This document shows, piece by piece, positions 9,067 to 17,400 of a stretch of 64,000 bases of DNA. The translations under genes and the position numbers were made by a program. The first letter of the stretch is position 1, and every line of letters begins with the position of its first letter. The DNA lies in contig NZ_JANHDP010000001.1 in NCBI RefSeq assembly GCF_024494695.1, forward strand, positions 186,001 to 250,000, read 5' to 3'. The stretch is from Natronoarchaeum rubrum (GTDB taxonomy: Archaea > Halobacteriota > Halobacteria > Halobacteriales > Natronoarchaeaceae). Under the pieces are notes generated by a model. That model worked only from the letters and a program-made list of their open reading frames with translations. It was not told the DNA's origin and searched no databases.

Positions 9067-9786
9067 TCAGTCGGGCAGTCGCATCGCGACGCTGTACATC
9101 TCTCCCGCCCGCTCCTCGCCGATCGCGTCGGCGAGTCGGTCGGCCTCGCGGACGAACCGCTCACGCTGTTTTTCGGGGAGGGTCGCGGCCCGAGACTGCA
9201 CCCTCTCGGCGTGCGCGTCGACGTGACTCTCCGTCCACGGAACCGGAGCGAGCAGCGTTCGCTCGCGGTCGAACTCCCAGCCGTACCCCTCGAAGAAGCG
9301 TCGGAGCACCGCCGTGGGGTAGAACGAGAGCGCCGGGCGTCCGTCGGCGAGCTGCGAGGCAGCGTTTTCGAGGGCGAACAGCGACCGGACGTCGGCGTCG
9401 GCCGGCAGCGGCTCGTAGTCGTCGACGACGAGGTGACAGCCCGGCGCCGCGACGCGGGTCAACTCGGACGCGACGGCGTCGAGATCGGCGGGCGGGACGA
9501 CGTTGAACAGCGCGTGGGCCGTGACGATCTCGACGGCATCGTCCGCCAGCGGTAGCGCCCGGACGTCGGCTTCCAGCGCGACGCTCCGATCGGGGTTGGC
9601 TCCCGTCACGCGCTCGCGAACCGTCCCCGCGTGGTCCGCGTCGTTCGTGACCGCGTAGACCCGCCCGGCGCCCGCCGCGAGCAGCCCCGCGGTCGCGTTA
9701 CCGACGCCGGCGCCTGCTTCCAGACAGGTCGTTCCGGCGACCGGTCGATCTTCCAGGGCCGTCGCGACCGTGCTCGGGACGTCCAC
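9067..9786 (-). CDS. Class I SAM-dependent methyltransferase
   Basis: 239 residues. The SAM-binding motif I is CLEAGAGVGNATAGL (about 21-35), followed by an acidic end of strand 2 (VYAVTNDADHAG), a motif II-like ALEADVRALPLADDAVEIVTAHALFN, and the usual seven-stranded Rossmann methyltransferase order. The C-terminal third (FYPTAVLRRFFEGYGWEFD) probably forms the substrate lid. The substrate, small molecule or macromolecule, cannot be told. It is separated by 24 bases from the upstream aldo/keto reductase gene on the same strand, so the two are probably cotranscribed. Confidence 0.8.
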   Translation of the reverse strand: MDVPSTVATALEDRPVAGTTCLEAGAGVGNATAGLLAAGAGRVYAVTNDADHAGTVRERVTGANPDRSVALEADVRALPLADDAVEIVTAHALFNVVPPADLDAVASELTRVAAPGCHLVVDDYEPLPADADVRSLFALENAASQLADGRPALSFYPTAVLRRFFEGYGWEFDRERTLLAPVPWTESHVDAHAERVQSRAATLPEKQRERFVREADRLADAIGEERAGEMYSVAMRLPD

Positions 9787-9810
9787 GAAATCTCTCTGAG
9801 TCCTCGCGAC

Positions 9811-10695
9811 TCAGTGGTGGAGCTGTTCGGGAACCGGGCTATCGTCGTGGCGCACCTGCTCGACGAGCGACCGCTGGGCGGCTTCGTCCATCCCGTCGAA
9901 CCGCCCGGCGGCGTCGAGCACCATCGCGACGAGCTTCGGGTCGCCCGGCGTGATGACGCTCGTCAACCCCTGCGCGGCGGCGAAGTCGAAGCGCTCGCGG
10001 ATCTCCTCGGGGTCGTCGACCGGCTGGTACCAGTTCGCGTACGGCCGATCTTCCTCGGGCAGTTCGTCGGTCGGCGGCCACGACCCGCCGGCGAACGCCT
10101 TGATGCCGAGCGTTCCGATGCCTTCCTCCTCCGCGCGGTCCAGTACCGCCTCGTAGTCGTACTCGTCGCCGTCCTTGCCGGCGACGACCGGATTCATCGG
10201 GAACATCAGCGAGTCGAGGTCGTCGATGCGCTCGATCGCCTCCAGAATCAGCTGCGGGTCGCCGTGACTGGTCAGTCCCAGATGGTCGACCTTCCCGTCC
10301 GACTGGGCGTCGCGAATCGCTTCGAGAGCGCCGCCCTTGCCCGTGATCTCGTCGAGTTCGGACTCGTACTCCAGCCCGTGGATCTGGTACAGTTCGACGT
10401 GGTCGGTGCCCAGGCGGTTCAGCGACTGGTCGAGTTTGCGCGCCGCGCCCTCGTAATCGCGCTTCTGGGTCTTGCAGCCGAGGAAAATCTCCTCGCGGTG
10501 CTGGCGGAGCTTCGGCCCGAGTTTGAGTTCGGCGTCGCCGTACTCCGGCGCGACGTCGAAGTGATTGACGCCGCGATCCAGCACGAACTCGACCATCTGG
10601 TTCGCGCCCTCCTGTTCGAGCCAGTTGAGCGCGATGGCGCCGAACGTCGCCACGGTGCTGTCGTGCCCCGTCTTCCCGAGCGGTCGCGTTTGCAT
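9811..10695 (-). CDS. Aldo/keto reductase
   Basis: 294 residues beginning MQTRPLGKTGHDST, the usual opening of the family. The catalytic tetrad is visible: Asp in NHFDVAPEYGDAE, Tyr in the same block, Lys in LGCKTQKR and His in LYQIHGL. The C-terminal part has the NADP-binding region (GIGTLGIKAFAGG, then SVITPGDPK). The family reduces aldehydes and ketones with NAD(P)H; the subgroup with the GLTSHG and GIKAFAGG motifs is widespread in archaea, with no fixed substrate. It probably heads an operon with the methyltransferase gene 24 bases downstream. Confidence 0.85.
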   Translation of the reverse strand: MQTRPLGKTGHDSTVATFGAIALNWLEQEGANQMVEFVLDRGVNHFDVAPEYGDAELKLGPKLRQHREEIFLGCKTQKRDYEGAARKLDQSLNRLGTDHVELYQIHGLEYESELDEITGKGGALEAIRDAQSDGKVDHLGLTSHGDPQLILEAIERIDDLDSLMFPMNPVVAGKDGDEYDYEAVLDRAEEEGIGTLGIKAFAGGSWPPTDELPEEDRPYANWYQPVDDPEEIRERFDFAAAQGLTSVITPGDPKLVAMVLDAAGRFDGMDEAAQRSLVEQVRHDDSPVPEQLHH

Positions 10696-10730
10696 ACCGG
10701 ACGATGAGTGGCAATCGGCAAAAGGTTACC

Positions 10731-11483
10731 CTACGTTCGCGCCGACGCGTCGGAGCGTCCGTCGTCGGCCCGTCCGGCGCCGACGCGCAGGATCGACATC
10801 GTGTACGCGGCCTGTAGTTTCGCGACCGCGTTCAGCGCGTTCAGCGCGACGAGCGTGACGACGACGCCGAACGCAGCGACGACGAGCGCCTCCGGAAGCG
10901 TGTCGACGACCAGCGGACCGGTGCTGTACTCTCCTGCCGCGGACGGCCCCACCAGACCGACCGTCACCGACGAGGCGTCGTAGAGCAGCGGCGCGCCCAG
11001 CAGGGCGACCGAGAGTGAGACGGCCGTGACGAGCAGCGAGAACGAAACGATACCGAACACGAACTTCGAGAGCACCAGTGCGACGCTCGTCCAGATCACC
11101 GGCGAGGTCAGTAGCTCGGCGACCGAGGTCACGAACCCGTCTCCGGGGAACGCGATGCGGTCCCTCGCCGAAAATCCGCTAACGGACGATGGTACGGCGG
11201 CGTCCGTCCCCACCAATCGACTCGCCAAGCTCGCTTCGAAGCTCGCGACCGTCGTCGTCGCGGCGAGCGTCCCGAGCAGTATCGGCAGCCCGATCCACGT
11301 GATCAACAGCGCGAGCCCGAACGACCCGCCGATCACCAGCCCGAGGAAGTACGCCATTCCCAGGGGGAACGCGAGCGCGAGATAGAGCAGATTCCTGTAC
11401 GTCTGTCCCCGGAGCGGCGCGGCGAGGAACTCCCGAGTTGACCCGGGAACGTACTCTCGAAGCGCGTCAGGCTGTCGTGCCAT
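10731..11483 (-). CDS. Membrane 'sensor domain' protein without kinase
   Basis: 250 residues from ATG 11483; an upstream in-frame ATG at 11624 adds a non-conserved stretch. RGQTYRNLLYLALAFPLGMAYFL and the following helices fit the membrane-embedded sensor domain found at the N-terminus of many actinobacterial and haloarchaeal histidine kinases (Pfam Sensor, PF13796). Five or so transmembrane segments are present, but there is no HisKA or HATPase domain, so the protein cannot phosphorylate by itself. It may be a stand-alone sensor or a membrane protein sharing the fold. No response regulator is nearby. Confidence 0.7.
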   Translation of the reverse strand: MARQPDALREYVPGSTREFLAAPLRGQTYRNLLYLALAFPLGMAYFLGLVIGGSFGLALLITWIGLPILLGTLAATTTVASFEASLASRLVGTDAAVPSSVSGFSARDRIAFPGDGFVTSVAELLTSPVIWTSVALVLSKFVFGIVSFSLLVTAVSLSVALLGAPLLYDASSVTVGLVGPSAAGEYSTGPLVVDTLPEALVVAAFGVVVTLVALNALNAVAKLQAAYTMSILRVGAGRADDGRSDASART

Positions 11484-11680
11484 GGCCGATACTGGTATCC
11501 GCTCCGTCATAAACCCCGAAACCGATTTTCCGAGTCCGAATCCGCGCTCGCAACGTCCCGCGTTCCCGTCCGTCGTCGGCTTCTGGTATGCGATACCCGG
11601 ACACAATGACGGTCCGAAACGCAACTGTTAAACGTATCTCGTCGCTACGATTGGATGCGTACCTCACAGGGTACAGGTAA

Positions 11681-11755
11681 GCTCCGTTGGTGTAGTCCGG
11701 CCAATCATCTTGCCCTCTCACGGCAAGGACCAGGGTTCGAATCCCTGACGGAGCA
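11681..11755 (+). tRNA. tRNA-Glu (anticodon CTC)
   Basis: The 75-base gene has a perfect seven-base acceptor stem (GCTCCGT with ACGGAGC) and a discriminator A at 11755. The anticodon stem TTGCC/GGCAA encloses the loop CTCTCAC, giving anticodon CTC at 11717-11719, which reads GAG glutamate codons. The T arm contains GGTTCGAATCC (B-box). CCA is not encoded and no intron is seen. GAG is a heavily used codon in this acidic proteome. Confidence 0.97.
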
Positions 11756-11960
11756 CTTCCATTCTTCCGTGGTATCGCAGTTCCCCTCACACAGTGCTCC
11801 CTCGGTCATCGAGGACTGTATATCGCCTCCCGAGAAGGTGTCTGATTTTCGCCTGTTGACTGGTCGTCTTTGTGAGAAGAACGTTTTGCAACACACTTGA
11901 TGTTATTCGCGCAAGAAATTTGGCAAACCTGGTATGTATGGCTGAAATTTAACTATGTTA

Positions 11961-11968
11961 AATTTATG
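11961..11968 (+). promoter_or_regulatory. TATA-like element before the inositol-phosphatase-like gene
   Basis: AATTTATG lies within an AT-rich tract (11941-11972) and ends 29 bases before the ATG at 11998, fitting an archaeal promoter with a very short leader. The stretch 11756-11950 between the tRNA and this element holds no gene that I can support. Confidence 0.45.
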
Positions 11969-11997
11969 TGTTTGATCGTTGCTGTTCGACGTGGACC

Positions 11998-13077
11998 ATG
12001 TCCGATGGCAATGGCGGTTGCGGAGGCGCGGGCGGTACCGAGAGCGAAGCTCGTCGACGGTTTCTAAAGTTGGCGGGTGTGACTGGGACTGCTGCAGGGG
12101 CGGCAGGAATCATGGGCTCCAACGGTGTTCTCAGCGCACTTGCCCAAGAAGGCGATGGCGAAGGTGTCGAAATCGAAGACCTTCAGGGACAGATGCCGAT
12201 CGAGGATCGCTACCTCAGGATCGCTGTCTTGGCCACCGCAAAGGCTGCCCAGTTGCATCAGAATTACTTCGGCGAGATCGGAGAAGCCGAGGAGAAGGAC
12301 TCTCAAAACCTCCTTACGGAGGTCGATACGGAGGCGGAGACCCTGATCCGTGAGACGATCAAGGAAGAACTCGGCGACGACTTCGAGGACGAGAATCACG
12401 CGCTGTACGGCGAGGAGCAGGGCGGTCAGCTCGAGGGAGGGTACGTCTGGATCATCGACCCGCTCGACGGAACGACGAACTTCTCCAAGGGAATCCCCCA
12501 CTTCGGCGTCAACATCGCCGTCACGAAAGATGGCGAATTGTACGCTGGCGTGATGTACTACTCGCTCCGGGACGAGGTGTACGTCGCGGTGCGAGACGAA
12601 GGTGCCTACAAGTTCCGGAGCGACGGCTACGATCTCGTCGCCGAGGACTCGGCGCCGACGGAGCTGTCTGTCACGGACACCGAAGCCGTCGAGGACTCGT
12701 TCCACGGGGTCGGGTTCTACCTCAAGGAGACTGCCAACGACTTCGATTACATGGGTCTGTGGCGGTATCTCTTTTCGTACACACAGGGGACGCGACTGCT
12801 TGGGGCCGCCGCGCCCGACTTGGCGTTCGTCGCTGAGGGCGTGTTCGACACCGTCTCAGTGAAGGATCTCAAGCCGGTCGACGTTGCACCCGAGGCGCTG
12901 CTCGTCCGAGAGGCGGGCGGGACGGTGACCGACTTTGACGGAAACACCGACCTCGACAGCATACTTGCGGGGAGCGTCGTTGCCTCGAACGGTAAACTTC
13001 ACGACGACTTCTTCGACTTGCTCGAGGACTCCGGAAAAGACTGGCTCACCAGACCGATCGATACGCTCGAACGCTAG
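11998..13077 (+). CDS. Tat-exported inositol-monophosphatase-family phosphatase
   Basis: 359 residues from ATG 11998. The N-terminus has a glycine-rich lead and a Tat motif (RRRFLKLAG, residues 19-27) followed by an Ala/Gly hydrophobic stretch ending near ALAQ (residue 50). The catalytic domain contains the family metal-binding motifs: EVD at 108-110, GEE at 138-140, and DPLDGTTNF at 154-162. The late motif GAAAPDLAFVAEGVFD completes it. The family uses Mg2+ to dephosphorylate inositol phosphates or fructose 1,6-bisphosphate and is normally cytoplasmic. Export is unusual and suggests scavenging of phosphate or polyol from phosphorylated compounds outside the cell. The exported phosphodiesterase downstream fits that idea. 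Confidence 0.85.
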   Translation: MSDGNGGCGGAGGTESEARRRFLKLAGVTGTAAGAAGIMGSNGVLSALAQEGDGEGVEIEDLQGQMPIEDRYLRIAVLATAKAAQLHQNYFGEIGEAEEKDSQNLLTEVDTEAETLIRETIKEELGDDFEDENHALYGEEQGGQLEGGYVWIIDPLDGTTNFSKGIPHFGVNIAVTKDGELYAGVMYYSLRDEVYVAVRDEGAYKFRSDGYDLVAEDSAPTELSVTDTEAVEDSFHGVGFYLKETANDFDYMGLWRYLFSYTQGTRLLGAAAPDLAFVAEGVFDTVSVKDLKPVDVAPEALLVREAGGTVTDFDGNTDLDSILAGSVVASNGKLHDDFFDLLEDSGKDWLTRPIDTLER

Positions 13078-13145
13078 CCAGCGACCACGCCCGTCGCGGG
13101 CTGTACGGCCCGCTGCGGCCTTCGTCCGTAGCGGGTAGCTACAGG

Positions 13146-13189
13146 TAATGATACATATATTAAAATAAATTTATAAAATATTTTATTAT
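13146..13189 (+). promoter_or_regulatory. Long AT tract, probable promoter of the phosphodiesterase gene
   Basis: A 44-base run almost free of G and C, including TTATAAAATA at 13171-13180, lies 27-70 bases before the ATG at 13216. In this GC-rich genome such a run most likely marks the promoter. Several overlapping TATA choices prevent naming one. Confidence 0.5.
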
Positions 13190-13215
13190 GCGGGCTGCGG
13201 TCACTATCTCACGCA

Positions 13216-14208
13216 ATGTTGGGGATTCCAACCATCGATCGGCGGGCCGTGCTGAAAGGGACGAGTGCAGCGGTACTTGGATCGTACGTCGGAGGGACTG
13301 CCAGTGCGGAGGGTCACGGCGACGGTACGTCGTCGGGCAACGAGTCGACGTCGCTGATCGCACACCGTGGGTTCGCGGGCGTGTATCCAGAAAACACGGT
13401 CGCCGCCGTGGAAAGCGCCTCGAGAGGGGGAAAAGGCGACGGCGCGGCAAAGCGCAGCGCCGACATGATCGAGATCGACGTGGTGCCCTGCGGCGGGCGT
13501 CCCCACGAGGGCGATGACTTCGAGGTCGTGGTCTTCCACGACGACCGTCTCGCTTCGCGCGACGGCGGAGAGCGCGGCCTCACTGACCACGAGAACACGC
13601 TCGTGTGGGAGACACCCTGTTCGGAGGTGCGAAACGCCGAGGTTCTCGAGAGCGGCGAGACGGTGCCGACGCTGCGAGAGGTTCTGTCGGCGATCCCACC
13701 GAGCGTAGCTGTCAACATCGAACTGAAGAATCCCGGCGATACCGACGTTCGATTCGCCGAGAAGGTGGAGGGTGACGAACTCGAGGCTCGGAAAGATGTC
13801 TGGCGGCCGTTTACCCGACGCGTGCTCGACATCGCCTCCGAGTTCGAGAATCACGTTCTCGTATCGTCGTTCATGCAGGCTGCGCTCGCGACGACGCGCG
13901 AGTACGACGCCGGCATTCCGATCGCGTTCCTGTTCTGGGACTCGATCGACGTCGGACTCGAGATTACCGACGAGTACGATTGCGAAGCGCTTCACCCGCC
14001 GTACAACATGGTCGCCGGGTCGCCGTTCTTCAACGATGCCTACTACATCGACGACCCCGGGTTCGCCGATATCGATCTGATAGAGCGCGCTCACGACGAG
14101 GGACGGGCAGTAAACACGTGGACAGTCGGGACCTGGTATCAGGCGGAGCAGCTCGTCGACGCAGGGGTCGATGGAATCATCGCCGACTACCCCGGATTGC
14201 TCGACTGA
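13216..14208 (+). CDS. Tat-exported glycerophosphodiester phosphodiesterase
   Basis: 330 residues. The N-terminus IDRRAVLKGTSAAVLGSYVGG (split around residues 7-27) is a Tat-type signal. The catalytic barrel has the GDPD signature: His50-Arg51 in AHRGFAGVYPENT, Glu86 and Asp88 in MIEIDVV, and His108 in FHDDR. Further blocks are VNIELKN and the C-terminal VNTWTVG ... GVDGIIADYP. The enzyme hydrolyses glycerophosphodiesters, from phospholipid head groups, to glycerol 3-phosphate and an alcohol, with a divalent metal. It follows the exported phosphatase by 138 bases. Together they could release phosphate and polyols from lipid debris outside the cell. Confidence 0.88.
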   Translation: MLGIPTIDRRAVLKGTSAAVLGSYVGGTASAEGHGDGTSSGNESTSLIAHRGFAGVYPENTVAAVESASRGGKGDGAAKRSADMIEIDVVPCGGRPHEGDDFEVVVFHDDRLASRDGGERGLTDHENTLVWETPCSEVRNAEVLESGETVPTLREVLSAIPPSVAVNIELKNPGDTDVRFAEKVEGDELEARKDVWRPFTRRVLDIASEFENHVLVSSFMQAALATTREYDAGIPIAFLFWDSIDVGLEITDEYDCEALHPPYNMVAGSPFFNDAYYIDDPGFADIDLIERAHDEGRAVNTWTVGTWYQAEQLVDAGVDGIIADYPGLLD

Positions 14209-14274
14209 ATCGGGGGATCAAGCGGCGCCACTCCCGATACAAAGCGATTCTTTGTCGGCGGCAGCGACCGCTTG

Positions 14275-14566
14275 CTACCGCACCCGCCCGAGCAGTTCGT
14301 ACTCGCGGTCGGGCGTGTACCGCCGGAACAGCAGGCTGCTGGTCAGCACCGACACCGACGAGAACGCCATCGCGCCCGCCGCCAGCACCGGCTGGAGGAG
14401 GCCGAGCGACGGGAGCGGGATCATCGCCGCGTCGTAGCCGAGCGCCCACCAGATTTTGCTTGATCTTCTGGAGCGTCGCATCGGAGATGCGGATGGCTTT
14501 CACCACGTCGAGCGGAGCGTCGCGCATCAGCGTCACGTCGGCCGCTTCGATGGCGTCCGTGCCTCC
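14275..14566 (-). pseudogene. Remnant of a copper-transporting P-type ATPase C-terminus
   Basis: Read on the minus strand, 14566 to about 14457 encodes GGTDAIEAADVTLMRDAPLD and KIKQNLV, and then a different frame (to 14275) encodes WALGYDAAMIPLPSLGLLQP, SSVSVLTSSLLFRRYTPD and a stop. Joined, these are the last 90 or so residues of a CopA-type heavy-metal ATPase. The join LVWALGY is broken by loss of about two bases, where GTGTGGG would be expected and GTGGG is found near 14450-14455. The remaining 600 or so residues are missing. It is a decayed fragment, not an expressed transporter. Confidence 0.8.
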
Positions 14567-14607
14567 GGGAATCCTTTGGAAAGCAAGCCAATCGTCTCGA
14601 CGGGTTG

Positions 14608-14784
14608 CTACTCGGTTGACTCGCCGTACGGTCCGCGGTCGCCGCCAAAGCCCTCCTCCATCATCTCGCACTCCCCGTTCGCGTTGATCAGGATCCGCCC
14701 CTGATAGCCACAGGAACCGTTGCTGTTGAACTTGCAGCGCGTACACCGACACTCGACGGCTTTGCCTGAGTTTCGCTGGCCCAT
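14608..14784 (-). CDS. DUF1540-like small cysteine-rich protein
   Basis: 58 residues from the ATG complementary to 14782-14784. Cysteines at 12, 14, 17, 25 and 39 in CRCTRCKFNSNGSC ... NANGEC match the DUF1540 pattern, which probably binds a metal ion. The acidic C-terminus (EEGFGGDRGPYGESTE) is typical of haloarchaeal versions. It lies directly upstream, in its own direction, of the decayed copper ATPase. A link to metal handling is possible but is only inferred from position. Confidence 0.7.
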   Translation of the reverse strand: MGQRNSGKAVECRCTRCKFNSNGSCGYQGRILINANGECEMMEEGFGGDRGPYGESTE

Positions 14785-14862
14785 GGGGAACGGTAGCAAC
14801 CCTGAGAGTATGGTCTTTGTGCCTCCCCCGCGCTGATCAGGGTTCGGTCCGTAGGGACGCTC

Positions 14863-15207
14863 ATGGACGAGCGGCTCCCCGTGACGGTCGTCGAACCGGA
14901 CGGGACCGAAACGACGATCGAGGTCGACCGGGGCACGACTCTCAGAGACGCGCTCCTCGAACGCGACTTCCCGGTCTACGGGAGCGTCTCCCGGTACGCG
15001 AACTGCGGCGGGCGGGGACTCTGCTCGACCTGCACGGTCGAGGTCGACCCGGCGCCGGAGCCGACCCACTGGCACGACGCCGCTGCGGTCCGCTTTGGGT
15101 ACCCGCGCCTATCCTGCCAGATCGACGTCGAGGAACCACTCCACGTCGGATTACTCGACAAGTACCTCTGGGGGCAGGTGCTGCCGCGCCCGTCGTCGCG
15201 TGAGTAG
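14863..15207 (+). CDS. 2Fe-2S ferredoxin
   Basis: 114 residues with a plant-type ferredoxin fold: a beta-grasp start (VTVVEPDGTETTIEVDRGTTLRDA) and the iron-sulfur ligands Cys48, Cys54, Cys57 (ANCGGRGLCSTC) and Cys85 (LSCQ). The spacing C-x5-C-x2-C-x27-C is that of adrenodoxin or phenol-hydroxylase-type electron carriers rather than the main halophilic ferredoxin. It probably transfers electrons to a partner oxygenase or reductase encoded elsewhere. The start ATG at 14863 follows GGGACGCTC. Confidence 0.85.
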   Translation: MDERLPVTVVEPDGTETTIEVDRGTTLRDALLERDFPVYGSVSRYANCGGRGLCSTCTVEVDPAPEPTHWHDAAAVRFGYPRLSCQIDVEEPLHVGLLDKYLWGQVLPRPSSRE

Positions 15208-15317
15208 CGCCGCCACATCGGAGCGAAGACGAGTGCTTCTCGACTCGCCCGGACAATGGTACTTGTTAGCAATTCTTATTGCATTCGAGTCCTTGCATTC
15301 TCGGTAGACGTTTCGAC

Positions 15318-15656
15318 ATGTCCGCCACGTCTCGATCGACCGATTCGACGCCTCTCTCGCTCGCTGCGGCCGACCAGTGGGTACTCCACCACGTCCTCCT
15401 CGACCGGATCGAACGGGCCCGAGGTAACGATGGGACGCCCGGCGAGGACGCCCCGCCGATCGCGCTCTACCGCGCGTTCGAGCGGCTCGACGCCGGGTCG
15501 GCGAGCTTCGAGGCCGACGAACTGGCCGCGATGCAGAACGCCCTGGCGACCTACCAGTGCGCAACCGACGAGTGGGAACTGGAGCGGGCGGCCATCGAGC
15601 GGTTGCTGCGTGAGGTCTCGACGGCCCTCGAGTCAGGCGCGTCCGCGGTGGCGTAG
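15318..15656 (+). CDS. Uncharacterised helical haloarchaeal protein
   Basis: 112 residues from ATG 15318; an earlier in-frame ATG at 15279 adds non-conserved residues. The sequence is mostly helical (AADQWVLHHVLLDRIERAR, then FEADELAAMQNALATYQ and WELERAAIERLLREVSTALE) and has no cysteine cluster, signal or membrane segment. An AT-rich box (AGCAATTCTTATTGCATT, about 15269-15286) lies 32-49 bases upstream. The family resembles small helical proteins of unknown role found throughout haloarchaea. No function is assigned. Confidence 0.6.
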   Translation: MSATSRSTDSTPLSLAAADQWVLHHVLLDRIERARGNDGTPGEDAPPIALYRAFERLDAGSASFEADELAAMQNALATYQCATDEWELERAAIERLLREVSTALESGASAVA

Positions 15657-15693
15657 TCCGGACGGCGTCGAACGCAGAACTGGACGCCGTCGG

Positions 15694-16407
15694 TCAGAAC
15701 CGCCGCCGTAGCTCCGCGATCACCGTCTCGGGAAGATCCAGCGCGTCGAGGTACGACGCGCGGAGTTCGTCGTCGCCGTGGCCGGCGACGAAGCCGTTGA
15801 GCCGCGCGGTGACGGTCGAGTCGACGAACGCGTCGCCGTACAGCTCCGCGAGTTCGTCGCCGACGACCGGCGTCGAGCGAAGCTCGTACTTCTGGTGGTA
15901 GTCCTCCGCGAGGTAGAACTCGTCGAGCCGCTCGACATCGGTCGCGACTGTCTCGCCGGACCGGTCGGCCAACTCGTCGCGACGCCGTCGCTGCGCTTTG
16001 CTTGCGACGAGCCCCGACTCGCTTTGCTCGTCGCGACGCCGTTGCGCGGTCTCGAACTGCTCGTCGCCGTGAGCGAGGACGACGCCGCGGTACTGGCGTT
16101 TGCGCGACGCCGACGCCCAGGCGTGGTTCGACCAGAACGTATCGAGCAGATCGTCGTACGCCAGTTGCTCGGGATCGTACTCGATCTGAACGACTTCGGT
16201 GTGGTCGCCCAGGTCGTGGTAGGTCGGATCGGGCGTCGTCCCGCCGGCGTAGCCGACGCGCGTCCTGACGACGCCCGGCATCGCGCCGGACCGGGCGTCG
16301 GGGCCCCAGAAACAACCCATCCCGAACGTCGCCGTGCGCGTGGCGGTCGACGCGGGCACCGCGCTCTCAGCCGGCGACCGAAGCGCCGGTTCGTCCGTTG
16401 CGGTCAT
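15694..16407 (-). CDS. msrA: Peptide-methionine (S)-S-oxide reductase MsrA, with insertion
   Basis: 237 residues from ATG 16407. The catalytic motif GMGCFWG (about residues 29-35) opens the domain, followed by VVRTRVGYAGGTTPDPTY, DHTEVVQIEYDP and the C-terminal AEDYHQKYE, all standard MsrA blocks. The enzyme reduces S-methionine sulfoxide in proteins and uses thioredoxin-type reductants. Between QFETAQRR and ELADRSG an extra stretch of about 18 residues (RDEQSESGLVASKAQRRR) sits where the family has a short helix. The DNA there has a 16-base direct repeat 54 bases apart, so it looks like an in-frame duplication. The active site residues are intact. Confidence 0.9.
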   Translation of the reverse strand: MTATDEPALRSPAESAVPASTATRTATFGMGCFWGPDARSGAMPGVVRTRVGYAGGTTPDPTYHDLGDHTEVVQIEYDPEQLAYDDLLDTFWSNHAWASASRKRQYRGVVLAHGDEQFETAQRRRDEQSESGLVASKAQRRRRDELADRSGETVATDVERLDEFYLAEDYHQKYELRSTPVVGDELAELYGDAFVDSTVTARLNGFVAGHGDDELRASYLDALDLPETVIAELRRRF

Positions 16408-16525
16408 ATCCGTATCTGGTTCCGCGCGGATTTCCGTGCTTCGCCCTCGGAGACGGCACCGGCGTTCGAGCGACCAGCTGTCCGGGTTCACCATGTTTTT
16501 GCCCGGCACCGACGTAGGAATTGGT

Positions 16526-17323
16526 ATGGACGGAACGCTGGACCACGTCATGATGCGCGTCGAGGACCTGGAGGAATCGCTGGAGTGGTACCAGACACAC
16601 CTCGACTACGAGGAGAAGGACCGTCACGAGGGCGACGACTTCACCATCGTCTACCTCGGTCCCGAGGAGATGCACGAGGAGGGCGCGATGCTCGAACTCA
16701 CGCACAACGAGGGCGAGAGCGACCTCGAACTCGGCGACGCCTGGGGCCACATCGCGGTGCGGGTCCCCGACGGCGAACTCGAGGAGTACTACCAGCAGCT
16801 GATGGACGAGGGCGTCGAGGACTATCGCGACCCCGAGTCCTGCGGCGGCAGCTACGCGTTCGTCAAGGACCCAGACGGCCACGAGGTCGAGATCGTCCGG
16901 CGCGACCCCGACGAGGGTGCGCTGTGGTCGCTCGACCACACGATGATCCGCGTCGAGGACGCCGACGACGCGCTGGGCTTCTGGACCCGGAAGTTCGAGT
17001 ACGAGCACACCGGCCGCTGGGAGTCCGACACGTTCGCGAACTACTTCATGAAGCCCGAAGACGCCGCCCCCGAGGCGATGGCCGTCGAGCTCACCTACAA
17101 TTACGACGGCCGGAGCTACGACATGGGCGACGCGTGGGGCCACCTCTGCGTCCGGATCGACGACCTGCACGACGACTGGGACCAGCTCATGGTTCGGGAG
17201 GCCGCCGAGTACCGCGATCCCGAGAGCTGCGACGACATGTACGCGTTCACGGAGGACCAGGACGGCCACGAGATCGAGCTGCTGGAGCGCGACCCCGACG
17301 CCGACTCGCTGTTCCCGTTCTGA
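16526..17323 (+). CDS. Two-domain VOC (glyoxalase-fold) protein
   Basis: 265 residues from ATG 16526. Two copies of a glyoxalase-type beta-alpha-beta module follow each other: residues 1-130 (LDHVMMRVEDLEESLEWY ... WGHIAVRV ... DPDGHEVEIV) and about 135-265 (LDHTMIRVEDADDALGFW ... WGHLCVRI ... DQDGHEIELL). Each has the His and Glu positions that bind a divalent metal. The copies resemble each other closely, so the gene arose by internal duplication. The likely role is lactoylglutathione lyase-like or dioxygenase-like chemistry; haloarchaea lack glutathione, so a different thiol adduct would be needed for a true glyoxalase. Confidence 0.85.
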   Translation: MDGTLDHVMMRVEDLEESLEWYQTHLDYEEKDRHEGDDFTIVYLGPEEMHEEGAMLELTHNEGESDLELGDAWGHIAVRVPDGELEEYYQQLMDEGVEDYRDPESCGGSYAFVKDPDGHEVEIVRRDPDEGALWSLDHTMIRVEDADDALGFWTRKFEYEHTGRWESDTFANYFMKPEDAAPEAMAVELTYNYDGRSYDMGDAWGHLCVRIDDLHDDWDQLMVREAAEYRDPESCDDMYAFTEDQDGHEIELLERDPDADSLFPF

Positions 17324-17400
17324 CCGACGCCGTCGCTGCGGCGTCGGCGCTCTCCCCGTTCGCGGTAGTTTGATTACGATCCCCGAGAGCCGTCCGTAGC

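Noticed and set aside
10731..11483. Histidine kinase
   Set aside because: The membrane sensor domain is present but no kinase or ATPase domain follows.
11681..15700. Integrated element bounded by tRNA direct repeats
   Set aside because: No second copy of the tRNA 3' end, integrase or transposase was seen, so only a suspicion of rearrangement is reported.
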